From positions 7,714,207 through 7,778,206 of the forward strand of contig CM064573.1 in the NCBI GenBank assembly GCA_032716605.1: a stretch of 64,000 nucleotides of DNA, read 5' to 3'. Below, piece by piece: positions 10,574 to 21,354 of the stretch (position 1 is the stretch's first letter; each line of letters begins with the position of its first letter). Under the pieces are notes generated by a model that saw only the letters and a program-made list of their open reading frames with translations, ran no database searches and had not been told where the DNA came from. The DNA comes from Paralithodes platypus. Lineage: Eukaryota > Arthropoda > Malacostraca > Decapoda > Lithodidae. The translations under genes and the position numbers were made by a program.

Positions 10574-11500
10574 GTAGTTACTGTATATATGGATGGAGTT
10601 ATGAAAGAAATACTATCAAGAGCAGTGGATGTTGGTGTATCGCTGAAAAGGGAGGGAATTGAGTGGAAGCTACCTATACTGCTGTTTGCGGATGATACAG
10701 TTCTGATGAGTGATAATGAATGGGAGTTGCAGGGTCTGGTAAATGAGTTTGGAACAGTGTGCGAAAAACGGAATTTGAAGGTAAATACGGGGAAGAGCAA
10801 GGTTATGGTCTTCGAAAGGGGTGAAGTCACAGAGTGTGAGGTGAAGCTGAACGGTCAGGCTATGGAGATCGTCAACTCTTTTAAGTATCTGGGCAGTGTG
10901 TTGAGTAAAGATGGGACTATGGATGAAGAGGTGCGGGAGAGGGTACAACAGGGGAAGAGGGTTGTAGGAACGCTAAAAGCAGTAACAAGAAATAGGGTGG
11001 TCAGTATGGAAGTGAAGAAGTCCTTGCATGACAGTGTGGTAATCCCGACACTGACTTACGGAAGCGAAGCATGGACGTTGGTTGAGAGACTCAGACCAAG
11101 AGTGAGAGCAGTGGAAATGAATTACTTAAGGAGTGCGTGCGGAGTTACATGGAGGGATAGACAGACTAATGAGGAAGTAAGAAGGAGGTGTGGTGTGGAG
11201 GTAGATGTGCTGGAAAGTGTGAAAAGGAACAACTTGAGATGGTTCGGCCATATGGAACGTATGGAAAGCGAGAGAATGACTAAGAGGGTGTACGAGAGCG
11301 AGGTGGAGGGACAGACGGGGAGAGGTAGACCGAATATGAGGTGGAAGGATGGAGTGAGGAACTACATGAACGAAGGCGGTGCTGGTTGGGGGGAGGGGCG
11401 TCGACTGACTGGGGACAGAGGTGCATGGGGGCGGTTCGTTCGTGGCCACCCCTTCGGGGATCACGGCGTCAGGCAATAGATAGATAGATAGATAGAACAT
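10574..11500 (+). mobile_element. RTE-like LINE (LINE-D), 5'-truncated
   Basis: Similarity begins at VYMDGVMKE just upstream of the first ATG and continues to a 3' (GATA)n tail at about 11478-11497, which contains the stop codon. The N-terminal half of the RT and the endonuclease are absent. Two other pieces of what appears to be the same family occur at 42262-42508 and 46515-46965; those pieces come from more N-terminal parts of the protein. Confidence 0.78.
10589..11479 (+). CDS. Reverse transcriptase C-terminal half of LINE-D
   Basis: An intact 296-codon frame. The catalytic FADD box is near residue 33 (LLFADDTVLMSD). It is followed by NLKVNTGKSKVMVF and FKYLGSVLSKDG (RT palm/thumb transition), then TYGSEAWTL, MNYLRSACGV, LRWFGHMERM and GRGRPNMRWKDGV. 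This tail arrangement is characteristic of RTE-like 'endonuclease-reverse transcriptase' proteins common in invertebrates. Upstream in-frame codons (KVVTVY) extend the homology a few residues before this ATG, so the ATG is internal to the original protein. The last ~40 residues (glycine/arginine-rich) may be family-specific. Open but truncated, therefore non-autonomous. Confidence 0.8.
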   Translation: MDGVMKEILSRAVDVGVSLKREGIEWKLPILLFADDTVLMSDNEWELQGLVNEFGTVCEKRNLKVNTGKSKVMVFERGEVTECEVKLNGQAMEIVNSFKYLGSVLSKDGTMDEEVRERVQQGKRVVGTLKAVTRNRVVSMEVKKSLHDSVVIPTLTYGSEAWTLVERLRPRVRAVEMNYLRSACGVTWRDRQTNEEVRRRCGVEVDVLESVKRNNLRWFGHMERMESERMTKRVYESEVEGQTGRGRPNMRWKDGVRNYMNEGGAGWGEGRRLTGDRGAWGRFVRGHPFGDHGVRQ

Positions 11501-13053
11501 TAGGTTTTAGCTCTCAATTATTAGTGTTCTTTCTTAAGATTAATATAACCACCTGGCGGTAGGTTATTTAACAGATGATAATACACATGATTGCCATATA
11601 ACAGAGGGACACCCTTAACAGCTCAGTAATGTAAACACGGATCATATCACCATGTATCCAGAACATCCGTGTGGATGCTGCACCCAAATCAGTAACAACT
11701 GTCTATAGTCATATTGTTTACTATACCGGGTATGTCAATTAACAAACAAGTGCGGGTAAGCCTCACGTAATATAATAAACTTCATCACCTGAGATAGTAG
11801 GCAACATACCTCACGTAAAATAATATACGTCATCACCTGAAAGAGTAGGCTATTTACTCACCACACGTAATATAATAATAAGAATAAAACATAACTAATA
11901 CATCATCATTCTTCCTATTTACCTTAGTCATCACTATACTGATACATTTTAGTTGACCAGTTCCGCCAACATTGATCTGACATAATATAATATTATGAGT
12001 AAAGTTGTAAACACGATATAACACAGTATTTATGGCAGTGTAGATGTTGCTCTGTCACCTCCATCACTCCGGGAACACCAACCTCTCGCTGGACGGATAT
12101 TGTACATGTTATTTGGAATATTATTTTATACCATTTACTTTAAATCATAATTATGGAGAGAGTTATAGTTTGAATTATATTGTTACCATAGGCTTAGTCT
12201 TAAGTCAGGAAGTAAGCTTTGTCTTGTATTGTATAACTATTGCTGTATCTGCATTAGATAGCATAGACAGGATAATCTATTGCTGTATCTGCATTTAGAT
12301 AGAATAGACAGGATAATCTATGTAACTAGAGATGCATTCAAGATATGCAATTAATGAACTAATTACTAATTATTAGAATAATACCATACAATTATCAAGA
12401 AGTGGCAATTACTTAACCTGTGTCCTAATACTTGCACGTGATTGTGTATATGATAAGCATTATTTATTTGGAAAACTATTATCGTCAGTAATGCCACATA
12501 CTGTATATATTTCAGAATTCACCATATATCATTGTAGTCCTTGGTATTAATATACAAATAGCGCATTAGCTGAGAATGTACTAAAACAACAACAATAATG
12601 TTGGAGGAATCAAGTTCGAACACGTGGCGTGGGGCTTGGATGCTCCGATGCAGGCATGCAGCTTACTTCAGTCGCGCAGTGTTCTTTGTAGAGTGAAGTA
12701 GTGTTGTTCACGGCTCTGATATATTTGTTCACTTCCCGGGACTGTAAGTGTATTATATTATACAAGCCTTTACTGAGCTGTTATATTGCATTATTATTGA
12801 TATATTAGGTGGTATTAAGACGCTAGATGAGAGGTAAAATAAACGATATAGCCAAGTTTAAATGCCTGTTTGGTCAATGGTTGGCAGTGATGCCTCCCAT
12901 CTTATTAAATCCCTCTCCATACCCATTTTCTATCCCACATTCCCGAGATGTGTAAGCGATGTATGTTCCTTTCTTGGATGTAACTGTTGGTATTGTGTAC
13001 TGATTGATTTATAGTTGCATTATAAGTAGGTTATAATGTGATTTATGTTTCAG
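11501..13053. other. No gene; two local tandem duplications
   Basis: 11758-11888 has two to three diverged copies of a ~58-bp unit around CTCACGTAATATAATA and TCATCACCTGA. 12239-12322 is a ~41-bp duplication around TTGCTGTATCTGCAT and GACAGGATAATCTAT. Otherwise nothing recognised. Confidence 0.55.
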
Positions 13054-13127
13054 GCCAAACAACCCAGGATGACGCCGCAGGGTTGCCAACACTGAGTGGC
13101 AGGGCTGCCAACACCACGACTATTCAG
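13054..13127 (+). other. Candidate 74-nt exon (unconfirmed)
   Basis: Preceded by TTTATGTTTCAG (acceptor-like) and followed by GTATGT (donor-like). One frame is open throughout and would encode about 24 residues containing AAGLPTLSGRAANTT. It has an internal near-repeat (GGGTTGCCAACAC / GGGCTGCCAACAC). No homology recognised; short AG...GT spans are common by chance. Confidence 0.2.
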
Positions 13128-13563
13128 GTATGTTGTTACCATATATTATGCAACACTTTCAATCACATCACGATTTATCATGTATTTTAACTAACATCTG
13201 ACGATTTATAGTTCAGGAGTCCAGTGTCATAGTTGTCGTGCATCCGTACCACACCAAAGTCAAGTACACCGGGAGGTTCATAAACAATGCATTTCGTACA
13301 CAATGAGTTTCATAAACGGAGTTTCGTACACATTGGGTTACTAACACAATGGGTTTCGTATACAGAGTTTCGTACACAAGATGATTAATAAAAGGTTTCT
13401 TACAGAGTTTAATCTAGATTCTAACAAGGGGATTTCGTAAATAATATCATGCCCACAATTTCGTACATGGGCTCTCGGAAAATTATCCTTTTACGGTACT
13501 TCTTGTCTGAAACCTGCCTCACTCTCTCCTGCTTGTCACGCATCTTCCTATTTACCTACTACT

Positions 13564-13564
13564 C

Positions 13565-13625
<61 letters not shown>
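13564..13625. repeat. (CT)n microsatellite
   Basis: About 31 uninterrupted CT units. Confidence 0.97.
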
Positions 13626-13627
<2 letters not shown>

Positions 13628-13791
13628 GATATCAAATGTGTACATGGAAATACATTTATTGGTTACTGTATACCTGGTTCTGTGGCTGAAGCTAAAAGGT
13701 TTTCAAAGTATAACATGTTCAATTTCGTTACCTGCACCATGATTGACGACCTACAGGGAAACTTAATCGAGTATTGTACAGTAGTAAGCAG

Positions 13792-13901
<110 letters not shown>

Positions 13902-14027
13902 ACGTATGTATACAGGAAGAGAGACTGTGCATTTGTGTATGAGAGAGTGTGTTAGTGCGCCGGCACACGAAGAGTAGCCTAAATACAGTAAGTGGAATAA
14001 TGTATATACCTTCTCAGACACTAGCAA

Positions 14028-14200
14028 CCAGAGTACCAGCGACGTGTGCTATATTGTATTCTAGCTATATTTTGACGATATTATGAAAGCTTAGGAAGGA
14101 TCTGTGGTAGTTAAAAGGGTTGGTTGAGATATACTGAAGCCTTATTATTTATATATGTGCAGAATATGATAAAAAGGACGTCTACGATACTGAATGGGTT
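14028..14200 (+). mobile_element. MITE family 2, degraded copy
   Basis: Aligns with the complete copy at 51334-51549. Shared blocks are GTACCAGCGA/GTACCGGCGA, ATTCTAGCTATAT, TTGACG, GGATCTGTGGTAGT, GAAGCC and AAAAGGACG. The TTAA ends are not preserved. Confidence 0.65.
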
Positions 14201-14261
14201 CAAATATATCATAATAACAACGAAGCATTGCAGCAAATGTTGGTCGAGTATTTGGTTCAAC

Positions 14262-14264
<3 letters not shown>

Positions 14265-14308
<44 letters not shown>
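14265..14308. repeat. (TA)n microsatellite
   Basis: About 22 TA units. Confidence 0.96.
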
Positions 14309-14316
<8 letters not shown>

Positions 14317-14497
14317 TTATAATTACTGTTTTATATATTACTGTAGCACTTACTCGTATTCCGTATTCAGTAAGTGACCCTCCATCATCTCAGGGGCTGG
14401 TATGTTATAACATCTTCCCCAAGCAAGTCTGGAACCCACAACACTTCGCTGGAGTTACCACGCTACGTGAGAACACTACCCATGCTACTACCTTGCC

Positions 14498-15101
14498 GTT
14501 CTAGCTTGTTTATATCTTTTTGGTAATAAGGGCACCAGGATTGAACACAGTATTCCAGAAGAGGGCGGACTAAGGAATTGTAAAGGGTTAGGATAACTTC
14601 TTTGGATTTATGCTCAAATGACCTGCCTATAAAGCCAATTATTTTGTTTGCCTTCTTAACAACTTCTGAACATTGTTGACTCGGTTTTAGGTTACTCGAT
14701 ATTGTTACTCCCAGATCGGTTTCTCTGTTTACATTCTTAAGCTGAGTGCCATTCATCGAATAGTTTGCCTTCTCATTTAGGTATCCGATATGTAGTACTT
14801 TACATTTATCCGCATTGAAACTCATTTGCCAAATTTGGGCCCAACATGACAATTTATCTAGATTGTGTTGCATATCGTCAACTTGTTCTTTTGAGAGTAC
14901 GCTATTTGCAATTTTTGTATCGTCAGCAAATTTTGAGATTGTACAGGTGAGACCCTCATCTATGTCGTTGATGTAAATTAGAAAGAGAATTGGTCCTAGT
15001 ACCGATCCCTGGGGTATCCCGCTACTTACATTGGTCCATTTAGATGCCTTACCGTTTATGACTACTCTTTGCTTTCTGTCGATGAGCCAATTTTCTATCC
15101 C
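14498..15101 (-). pseudogene. CR1-A ORF2, RT palm and C-terminal part
   Basis: Open frame running from the frameshift near 15100 to the truncation. It contains the motifs [29 protein letters not shown] (catalytic FADD near 14930), W-Q-M-S-F-N-A-D-K-C-K-V-L-H and RPLLEYCVQSWCPYY, all standard for the CR1 clade. The frame is separated from the upstream RT piece by one extra base: CCC at 15099-15101 where the copy at 56741-56770 has CC. Confidence 0.85.
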
Positions 15102-15747
15102 ATTTCAACACACCGTCTTGTATTCCATGCACTTTTAGTTTTAGCAGTAAACGTTTGTGGGGAACTTTGTCAAAGGCCTTTTGAAAATCAAGGTATATAA
15201 TATCTACAGCTTTACTCTCATCGTAGAGGTTGAGGATATCGTGGAAGAAGTCTAAGAGGTTTGTTAAACAGGAACGTTTTTTACGAAAGCCGTGTTGAGT
15301 ATCTTTAAGTATGTTATTTTCCTTTAAGTGATTTACGAGTCTGTCTCGTATGACCGTTTCTAGCATTTTACATACAACTGAGGTTAAGCTAATTGGACGA
15401 TAGTTACTGGGTAGGGATTTGCTGCCTTTTTTTAATATCGGTGTTACGTTGGCTAGCTTCCACTGATCGGGCATAGTTCCAGACTGCAAGGATTTATTGA
15501 ATAGTAATGTCAGTGGTTTGGAGAGCTCATCCTTAGCTTCCTTTAGAACTCTAGGTGAGATTGTATCAGGTCCAGGCGTTTTATTTGCTTTGAGTTTATC
15601 TAAACAATTCAATACTTCTCTCTCTGTAATGGTGATATTGCTTAGAACATCTGAATTATCAATCTGAATCGGCGATGGTGTAGGAATATCACTGAGGTCT
15701 TCTGTTGTAAAAACTGATGCAAAGAAGGTATTGAGGGCATGACTCAT
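15049..15747 (-). pseudogene. CR1-A ORF2, RT N-terminal part
   Basis: Contains RT fingers and first palm motifs: LDKLKANKTPGPDTISP, W-K-L-A-N-V-T-P-I, YRPISLTSVVCKMLE, QHGFRKKRSCLTNLL and [13 protein letters not shown] (first catalytic aspartate). It then runs out of frame after GVLKW because of the single-base insertion near 15100; the last ~18 residues are out-of-frame. The upstream codons continue to the region near 15855, where the linker frame meets the endonuclease frame. Confidence 0.85.
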
Positions 15748-15856
15748 TTGTACTTCGTCTTTGGTGTATTCTCCATTTTCATCGACTAACGGTCCAACAG
15801 TTGAAGTAACTACTTTGTTCTTTCTGATATAACTATAGAATTCTTTCGGGTTTGTT

Positions 15857-16984
15857 TTACTTTGATTCGCAATATGTAACTCTTAAGGTATTTTTACTTT
15901 GCTTAATTAACTTTTTGGCTTTGCGTCGTAGCTCTACAAATTTCAGCCGTTCTTCGTCATTTTGTGAGGATTTTAATCTATTATTAGCAAAATTTTTAGC
16001 AAGCAGGCAGTTTGAAATATCTTTATTCCACCATTTGGGCTTATTATTATGGCCTGGACGCCGTATTTTCGATGGTATGCAGTCTTGCACTGCTTTTAGG
16101 TAAGTGGCTTCGAATAACTTCCAAGATGTATTTATGTCGTTATTGTGAATTAAAAAGCTCCAGTCAGTTTCTTTAAACTTAGCTCTAAGTTTATGGAAGT
16201 TTGCTTTCTTGAAATTAGGGACTTTTTCGATGCTACTATTTGGTTCGTTACTAGTAAACTTTAAAGTGAAAGTTATCGTACGATGGTCGCTGTTACTGAA
16301 TTCATCACCAACATTCAAATTCTCTATTAATTCTTCTTTTGTTGCAAGTACAATGTCAAGAACGTTATTACCACGGGTCGGTGTTCGAACAAATTGATAA
16401 AGCGAACTCTCTTGCAAGTTCGTATACAAGTCATGTCCGGAGTGTGAAGTAAGAGTATCGCCCCACTTGGTCACAGGTAAATTAAAGTCGCCAAAAATTA
16501 CGGTATCTTGTGAGTTACTTACATCTGCAATTTGTTCGTAAATTTCTCGGTCAGTTTGCACTGATTGAGCTTGAGGTCTGTATATTAATGCAAGTATTAT
16601 TTGTGTACCTTTATTATTCTTTATTAGCACAAAAGATGCGTCGACGTTCACAATTTGAGGTTTAGACAAGAGGGTAGGGTTAAGACTTTCTTTGATATAA
16701 AGTAAAACGCCACCTCCATTTCGATTTATTCGGCTTTTCTCAAACATTACATAACCGGGAAGTGAATACTCTGCTAAAAAGTCTCTATCTTCTGTATTGA
16801 GCCAAGATTCTGTTATGCCAATCACATCATAATTTTCTGTAAACGCTAGCTCCTCTAAATCTGAAAATTTATTGCGTATGCTACGAGCGTTTGCATAGAA
16901 AACCTTTAAATTTGTTATTTTAGAACTCACGGAACGCTCTTTAATAATATTTTTGGTTCTTGTCGGATCTACATTTATGTTCAT
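15857..16984 (-). pseudogene. CR1-A ORF2, APE-type endonuclease
   Basis: 375 codons encoding an exonuclease-endonuclease-phosphatase domain. In order: YANARSIRNK (Asn motif), GITESWL (catalytic Glu), ALIYRP, VIFGDFNLP, LDIVLA and NSDHRTI (catalytic Asp-His). All catalytic residues are present. The start at 16984 precedes the domain by about 25 residues and suits an ORF2 N-terminus. The frame ends early at 15857; in the RT frame the downstream sequence reads A-N-Q-S-K-T-N-P-K-E-F, so a frameshift plus an in-frame TAA lies at about 15870-15895. Confidence 0.87.
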
Positions 16985-17638
16985 GGCTGTCCTCGGTCGT
17001 CGCTGTCTTCGGTCCTTATCGCTGGTGAGAGAGAGAGAGATTTGTCATCGATCAAGCTGTTACATACACGCACATACAGTATACAGTATACAGTACATGC
17101 AGTAATAACAACAACACTAACTATTATCAGGTCACCAAGACCAACATCATCACCACAACATTTACTCCCTTAAAGTTGTGTCCAGTGTGGTGTCAATATG
17201 TAAATTGTCTATAGTGTTGTGACCTTCCTGCCAATATACCTTTAACCTGTTGCTCAGTTCACCTGTGGAGTTCACGGATGGAATGTTTGCTGTTCAATGG
17301 CGTTATCATAATTTGGGTTATTGGTTTCTTTCAATTTATGTATATATTTATTTGTTTGATTAAACTAGGACTTTATAGGCGTATACCAACTCGGTTCAGG
17401 ATTATTAAGCCATCATAACATGTTTTAAGAACATAAGAACATAAGAAAATGGGAGTCTGCAGAAAGCCGATTGGCCTAAGCAAGGCAGATCCCTGTCCCA
17501 CACAACCTCAATTACAAAGCCCAATTATAGGCTCAACACTCTAATACCCTGAGGATCATCTTACCAAAACGGTTAGAGATTAACGCAGGATTACGAGGTC
17601 TGCAGAGCGCTGATTGGACCAACCCGGCTGATCCCCCT

Positions 17639-17848
17639 TCACATCCAACCCTTCTCGTCCATATGCTTATTCAATTTTATCTTAAAGCTCCCTACCATTT
17701 TTAATTCCACTATAGCACTTGGTAGTCCATTCCACCCATCTACAACTCTGTTACCAAACCAATATTTGCCTATATCTTTTCTGAAACGAAATTTATCTAA
17801 TTTGAAACCATTGGTACGAGTTCTTTCGCTATCACTGAGCTTTAGTAC
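17639..17848 (-). pseudogene. CR1-B ORF2, extreme C-terminus
   Basis: Encodes LKLSDSERTRTNGFKLDKFRF, then WFGNRVVDGWNGLPS and a basic end with KHMDEKGW. This matches the C-terminal end of copy 2 (37390-37653). It is separated from the rest of ORF2 by the insertion at 17849-18139. Confidence 0.85.
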
Positions 17849-18139
17849 ATAAGAACATAAGAAAATGGGAGTCTGCAAAAAGCCGATCGGCCCATACGAG
17901 GCAGATCCCTGTCACACCCAATCCCAATTACTAGGCCCAATTATAGGCCCAACTCACTAATACCTTGAGTACTGACCCCACCAAAACGGTCAGAGACGTC
18001 TTTTGTATTATATTGTAGCTGCATTTAGAGTTTTTGACGATTCTATAAAGCTTAAAAAGGATATGTGGTAGCTAAAACGATAAATTGAGATGGTATGTAG
18101 CCTTATAATTGGTAGACGTACTTCGTAAGCTGACATACA
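17849..18139 (-). mobile_element. Nested insertion: CR1 3' stub joined to MITE-2 fragment
   Basis: Interrupts CR1-B at CTTTAGTACAT|TTGTCATG (uninterrupted in copy 2 near 37592-37605). TACAT occurs on both sides and may be a short target duplication. The left 150 bp (17849-18000) is a CR1-B-like 3' end beginning AAGAACATAAG and CCGATCGGCC. The right part (18001-18125) is a MITE family 2 fragment with GGATATGTGGTAGCTAAAA. The pair appears to have arrived as one unit. Confidence 0.7.
18001..18125 (+). mobile_element. MITE family 2, degraded fragment
   Basis: Aligns with 14028-14200 and 51334-51549 through TGTATTATATTGTAGCT, TTTTTGACGATTCTATAAAGC and GGATATGTGGTAGCTAAAA. No TTAA ends. Confidence 0.6.
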
Positions 18140-18276
18140 TTTGTCATGTCATCTTTGTTAATCCCACTAACCTACTTGAACACCTCTATCATGTCCCCTC
18201 TAACTCTGCGTCTCTCTAACGAATGTAAGCCTAATTTCTTCAACCTTTCTTTATACGGAAGATTTCTAATATTATG

Positions 18277-18685
18277 TGTGATAACCCGGGTTCGAATCCC
18301 GGTGGATCATATATACTTTAATTAATTTCATTGGGGGTGTGGTGGTGAGATTAATAAAAATAATATTATTAGTAGGTTTAGGGATATTTCTTCGAGAGGC
18401 CGGTCTATATGATCTGTGCCCCATGAATATTCTTTCCTCTCACTTAAACAGTAGGCTACCATAGTGCGGTTGGGAATATGAACATGATTAGATTAATATC
18501 CAGTATTCGAGAATGGATAATAAGTCGTAGGCGTGTGCATAAACCTTTAACCGTCCTGGTGGTGTAATGGTTAAGGTGGCAAAAATATGTGTGTGATAAC
18601 CCGGGTTCGAATCCCGGTGGATCATATATACTTTAATTAATTTCATTGGGGGTGTGGTGGTGAGATTAATAAAAATAATATTATG
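18277..18685 (+). mobile_element. Nested insertion with duplicated tRNA-derived SINE
   Basis: 409 bp flanked by the 10-bp duplication TAATATTATG (18267-18276 and 18676-18685); the uninterrupted target is seen in copy 2 near 37730-37742. Inside are two copies of a ~96-bp segment (18279-18373 and 18588-18684) starting TGTGATAACCCGGGTTCGAA and ending in an AT-rich ATAAAAATAATATTAT tail. The second copy has a full tRNA-like head; the first lacks box A. Confidence 0.75.
18553..18624 (+). mobile_element. tRNA-like SINE head with boxes A and B
   Basis: Box A TGGTGTAATGG (18560-18570) and box B GGTTCGAATCC (18604-18614) both match the RNA polymerase III consensus. The T-arm CCGGG-TTCGAAT-CCCGG is a perfect 5-bp stem. 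The acceptor stem pairs poorly and the anticodon arm (between GGTGGCA and ACCCGGG) does not fold, so this is a tRNA-derived SINE promoter, not a functional tRNA. A second box B is at 18299-18309. Confidence 0.75.
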
Positions 18686-19987
18686 GATAATTTTTGTCAT
18701 TCTACGTTGTACTCTCTCCAATGAATCTATGTCCATTCTGTAATAAGGACACCAAAATTGAACAGCATAATCCATATGGGGTCTCACTAATGACAAGTAA
18801 AGTTTTAAGATAACATCAGCAGTTCTGTTACTCACACTCCTAGAGATGAACCCGAGAATCCTGTTTGCCTTGTTTCGAACGCTTATACACTGTTTTCTAG
18901 GCTTCAAATCATTGCTAACAAACACACCTAGATCTTTCTCACAATTCGAGTTTTCTAATTCCATATTAGCTAGTTTATATTTAACATTTGTATGCATCTT
19001 CCCTATCTTTAATACCTTGCATTTGTCAATGTTAAACTTCATCTGCCAATTTACTGACCATTCGTGTAAGGTATCTAGATCCCTTTGGAGGCACTCTATA
19101 TCTCTATCTGAATCAATTGTTCTCCCCATTTTGGTATCGTCTGCAAATTTACTTATCCTACTAGTTATACCTAAATCAAGGTCATTTATGTATATAACAA
19201 ACAACAGAGGACCTAATACAGATCCCTGGGGGACACCACTTTTGACTGCTCCCCATTCTGATTTTGTACCATTTATGCTGACTCTCTGCTTCCTACCAAT
19301 TAGCCATGACCTAATCCATCCCAACAACGCCCCACCTATTCTATGCGCCTCAACCTTTCTCATCAATCTCTCATGGGGGACTCTGTCGAAAGCTTTACTG
19401 AAATCTAAATATATTATATCATATGACTTGTCATTATCTACTGCTTCATATACCTCTGAGAAAAAACTAAGCAAAATAGTAAGGCAAGAACGTCCCTGAC
19501 TGAATCCATGCTGAGAAGAATTTATTAAATTAAATGTATCTAAGTGGTTTCTAATTTTACTAGCAATAATTGACTCTAGTAGCTTTCCTATGATTGATGT
19601 AAGACTAATGGGACGGTAATTGGATGCTATTGATTTGTCACATTTTTTGAAGATCGGAACTACGTTTGCAAGCTTCCAAGCTTCTGGAACTATACCTATA
19701 TCTAATGACTTGTTAAATAGAAATGTTAATGGGTAACTTAACTCATCCCTACATTCTTTTAATACTCTAGCATATACCTCATCAGGACCAGGCGGTTTAT
19801 GAGGTTTCAGTCTGTCAATTTCCTTAAGCACATCATTTCTACTTATAGTAACCGTACTTAACCTATTTTCTATACTATCGCTATATACCTTACGGACTTC
19901 TGGAAACTGTGCCAAATTTTCATTAGTGAAAACGGAAAGAAATTGACTATTTAATGTACTGCACATTTCTAAATAATTTTCTGTCAT
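18686..19987 (-). pseudogene. CR1-B ORF2, reverse transcriptase
   Basis: A long open RT frame: [88 protein letters not shown] and SKFADDTK, then NWQMKFNIDKCKVLKIGK and RPHMDYAVQFWCPYY. The catalytic FADD is retained. The frame would continue into KMIHN but is cut by the SINE insertion, where translation runs into unrelated residues. The upstream linker to the endonuclease is frameshifted near 20045 and again near 20405. Confidence 0.87.
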
Positions 19988-20127
19988 TTCTCCTATCGAA
20001 GTTTTAAGGGGACCAATTACATCTCTAACCTTGGATTTATATAGTTGTTAAAAAGCTTTAGGATTATTTTTTGAGTCATTGGCAACCTTAATTTCATAAA
20101 TTATTTTTTCTTTCCTAATATCCTTTT

Positions 20128-20400
20128 TTACCTGTCTGATAGATTCTGATAGTAAGCAAGTAGGTGAATTTCGTCTTTCCTAATTTTTCTATATATTCCT
20201 CTCTTTTGTCCTAGAAGATCTAATAGTCTATTATTCATCCATTTGGGTTGGTTCTGTGTTGATCTAAATTTTCTTTTGGGGATGTATTTATTTTGTGCAC
20301 TGAATACTGACTCGATAAAATTATCGATGTATCTACCAAGGTTGACGTCTCTTCCTGACTTAAGATGACAGGTGCCAGAGAAGGGGTACACTCATTTGGA
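20128..20400 (-). pseudogene. CR1-B ORF2, linker between endonuclease and RT
   Basis: Encodes AQNKYIPKRKFRSTQNQPKW and LLDLLGQKRGIYRKIRKDE, matching the linker of copy 2 (NAQNKYIPKRRF). It is in a different frame from the endonuclease piece; the shift is near 20400. Confidence 0.75.
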
Positions 20401-21344
20401 CACCTGGATCGACTTAATTTTTTGACCATAGGGTCTGCTAATTGGGCTCTTCTTAACCCACCATAATTGGCTTTTCTGAAGTCAGGTATTAATGTTGTAT
20501 TCTCTCTGGTATTACCTTTCCATTGTATATTAAAATACACAGAATTCTGGTCACTATTTCCTAGGTGGTCCCCTATCTCTACATTATTTACCATATGTTC
20601 ATTGTTACTGAAAACTAAATCGAGAATATTATTACGTCTAGTCGGCGTATCTATGAATTGAAATAAAAAACTATCTTGTACTACCTCTATAAACTCATCA
20701 GAGTCTCCTATTTGATGCTGCCAATCTATATTCGGAAAATTTAAATCCCCCATAATGCACACATTGCTAAACCTTGATGCTATTTTAATTTCCTCCCATA
20801 ATGACGTTCCGTCATTTCTACTCATATTTGGCGGTCTATACATAACTCCAATAACTATGGTCTCACTACCTTCGTTAACCTCTACCCAAACACTTTCATT
20901 ATCGTTATTTAGTCTAATACCTGATTTAATACAGCTTTTTAATGTACTCCTGACAAACACTGCTATACCGCCACCCCTCTTACTTGTTCGGTCATATTTA
21001 AACAAACTATATCCTGGTATATCAAATTCTGCTAAAAAATGCCTGGTTTCTGTATTAATCCACGTTTCAGTTAGCGCTATTATGTCTATATTTTCTTTGC
21101 TAACAAGGGCTCTACGTTCGTTCATTTTGTTACATAGACTCCTACAGTTTGTGTAATATACTCTCAATTTACTTCCTTTCTTTATACCTAATTTACCTTT
21201 ATTTCTAACGACATTTCCATCTTCCGCTGCACCATCACTACTATCATTTGCAATATAGTCATAATTTTTAGCATGAGACTGAATATCCTTATCGCTTTCG
21301 CCTGACACTAAAATTGTTCCATTTAACCTCTCATTTACACTCAA
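20401..21344 (-). pseudogene. CR1-B ORF2, APE-type endonuclease
   Basis: Motifs in order: YYTNCRSLCNKMNE, IIALTETWIN (catalytic Glu), VIGVMYRPPNMSRN, CIMGDLNFPNIDWQH, TPTRRNNILDLVF and GNSDQNSVYF. Two departures stand out against copy 2: GDLN in place of GDFN, and SDQ in place of the catalytic SDH, so this domain is probably inactive. The start at 21344 places ~60 residues before the first motif. It follows ORF1 after a short gap. Confidence 0.85.
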
Positions 21345-21354
21345 TATTTCTGTT

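Larger units (their letters stand above)
14498..17000 (-). mobile_element. CR1-A LINE, copy 1 (endonuclease and RT; 3' end missing)
   Basis: The longest CR1-A copy. It reads endonuclease, linker, RT palm and RT C-terminal part on the minus strand. Similarity to the other CR1-A copies stops at 14498 within NKLERVQRR, so the 3' quarter of ORF2 and the 3'UTR are lost; a 3' loss is not explained by target-primed reverse transcription and implies a later deletion. The 5' limit near 17000 is set by the endonuclease start. Coding is interrupted twice (see the pieces). Confidence 0.85.

Noticed and set aside
18553..18624. Functional tRNA gene
   Set aside because: Box A, box B and the T-arm are good, but the acceptor and anticodon stems do not pair; it sits in a repeat-type insertion with a second partial copy.
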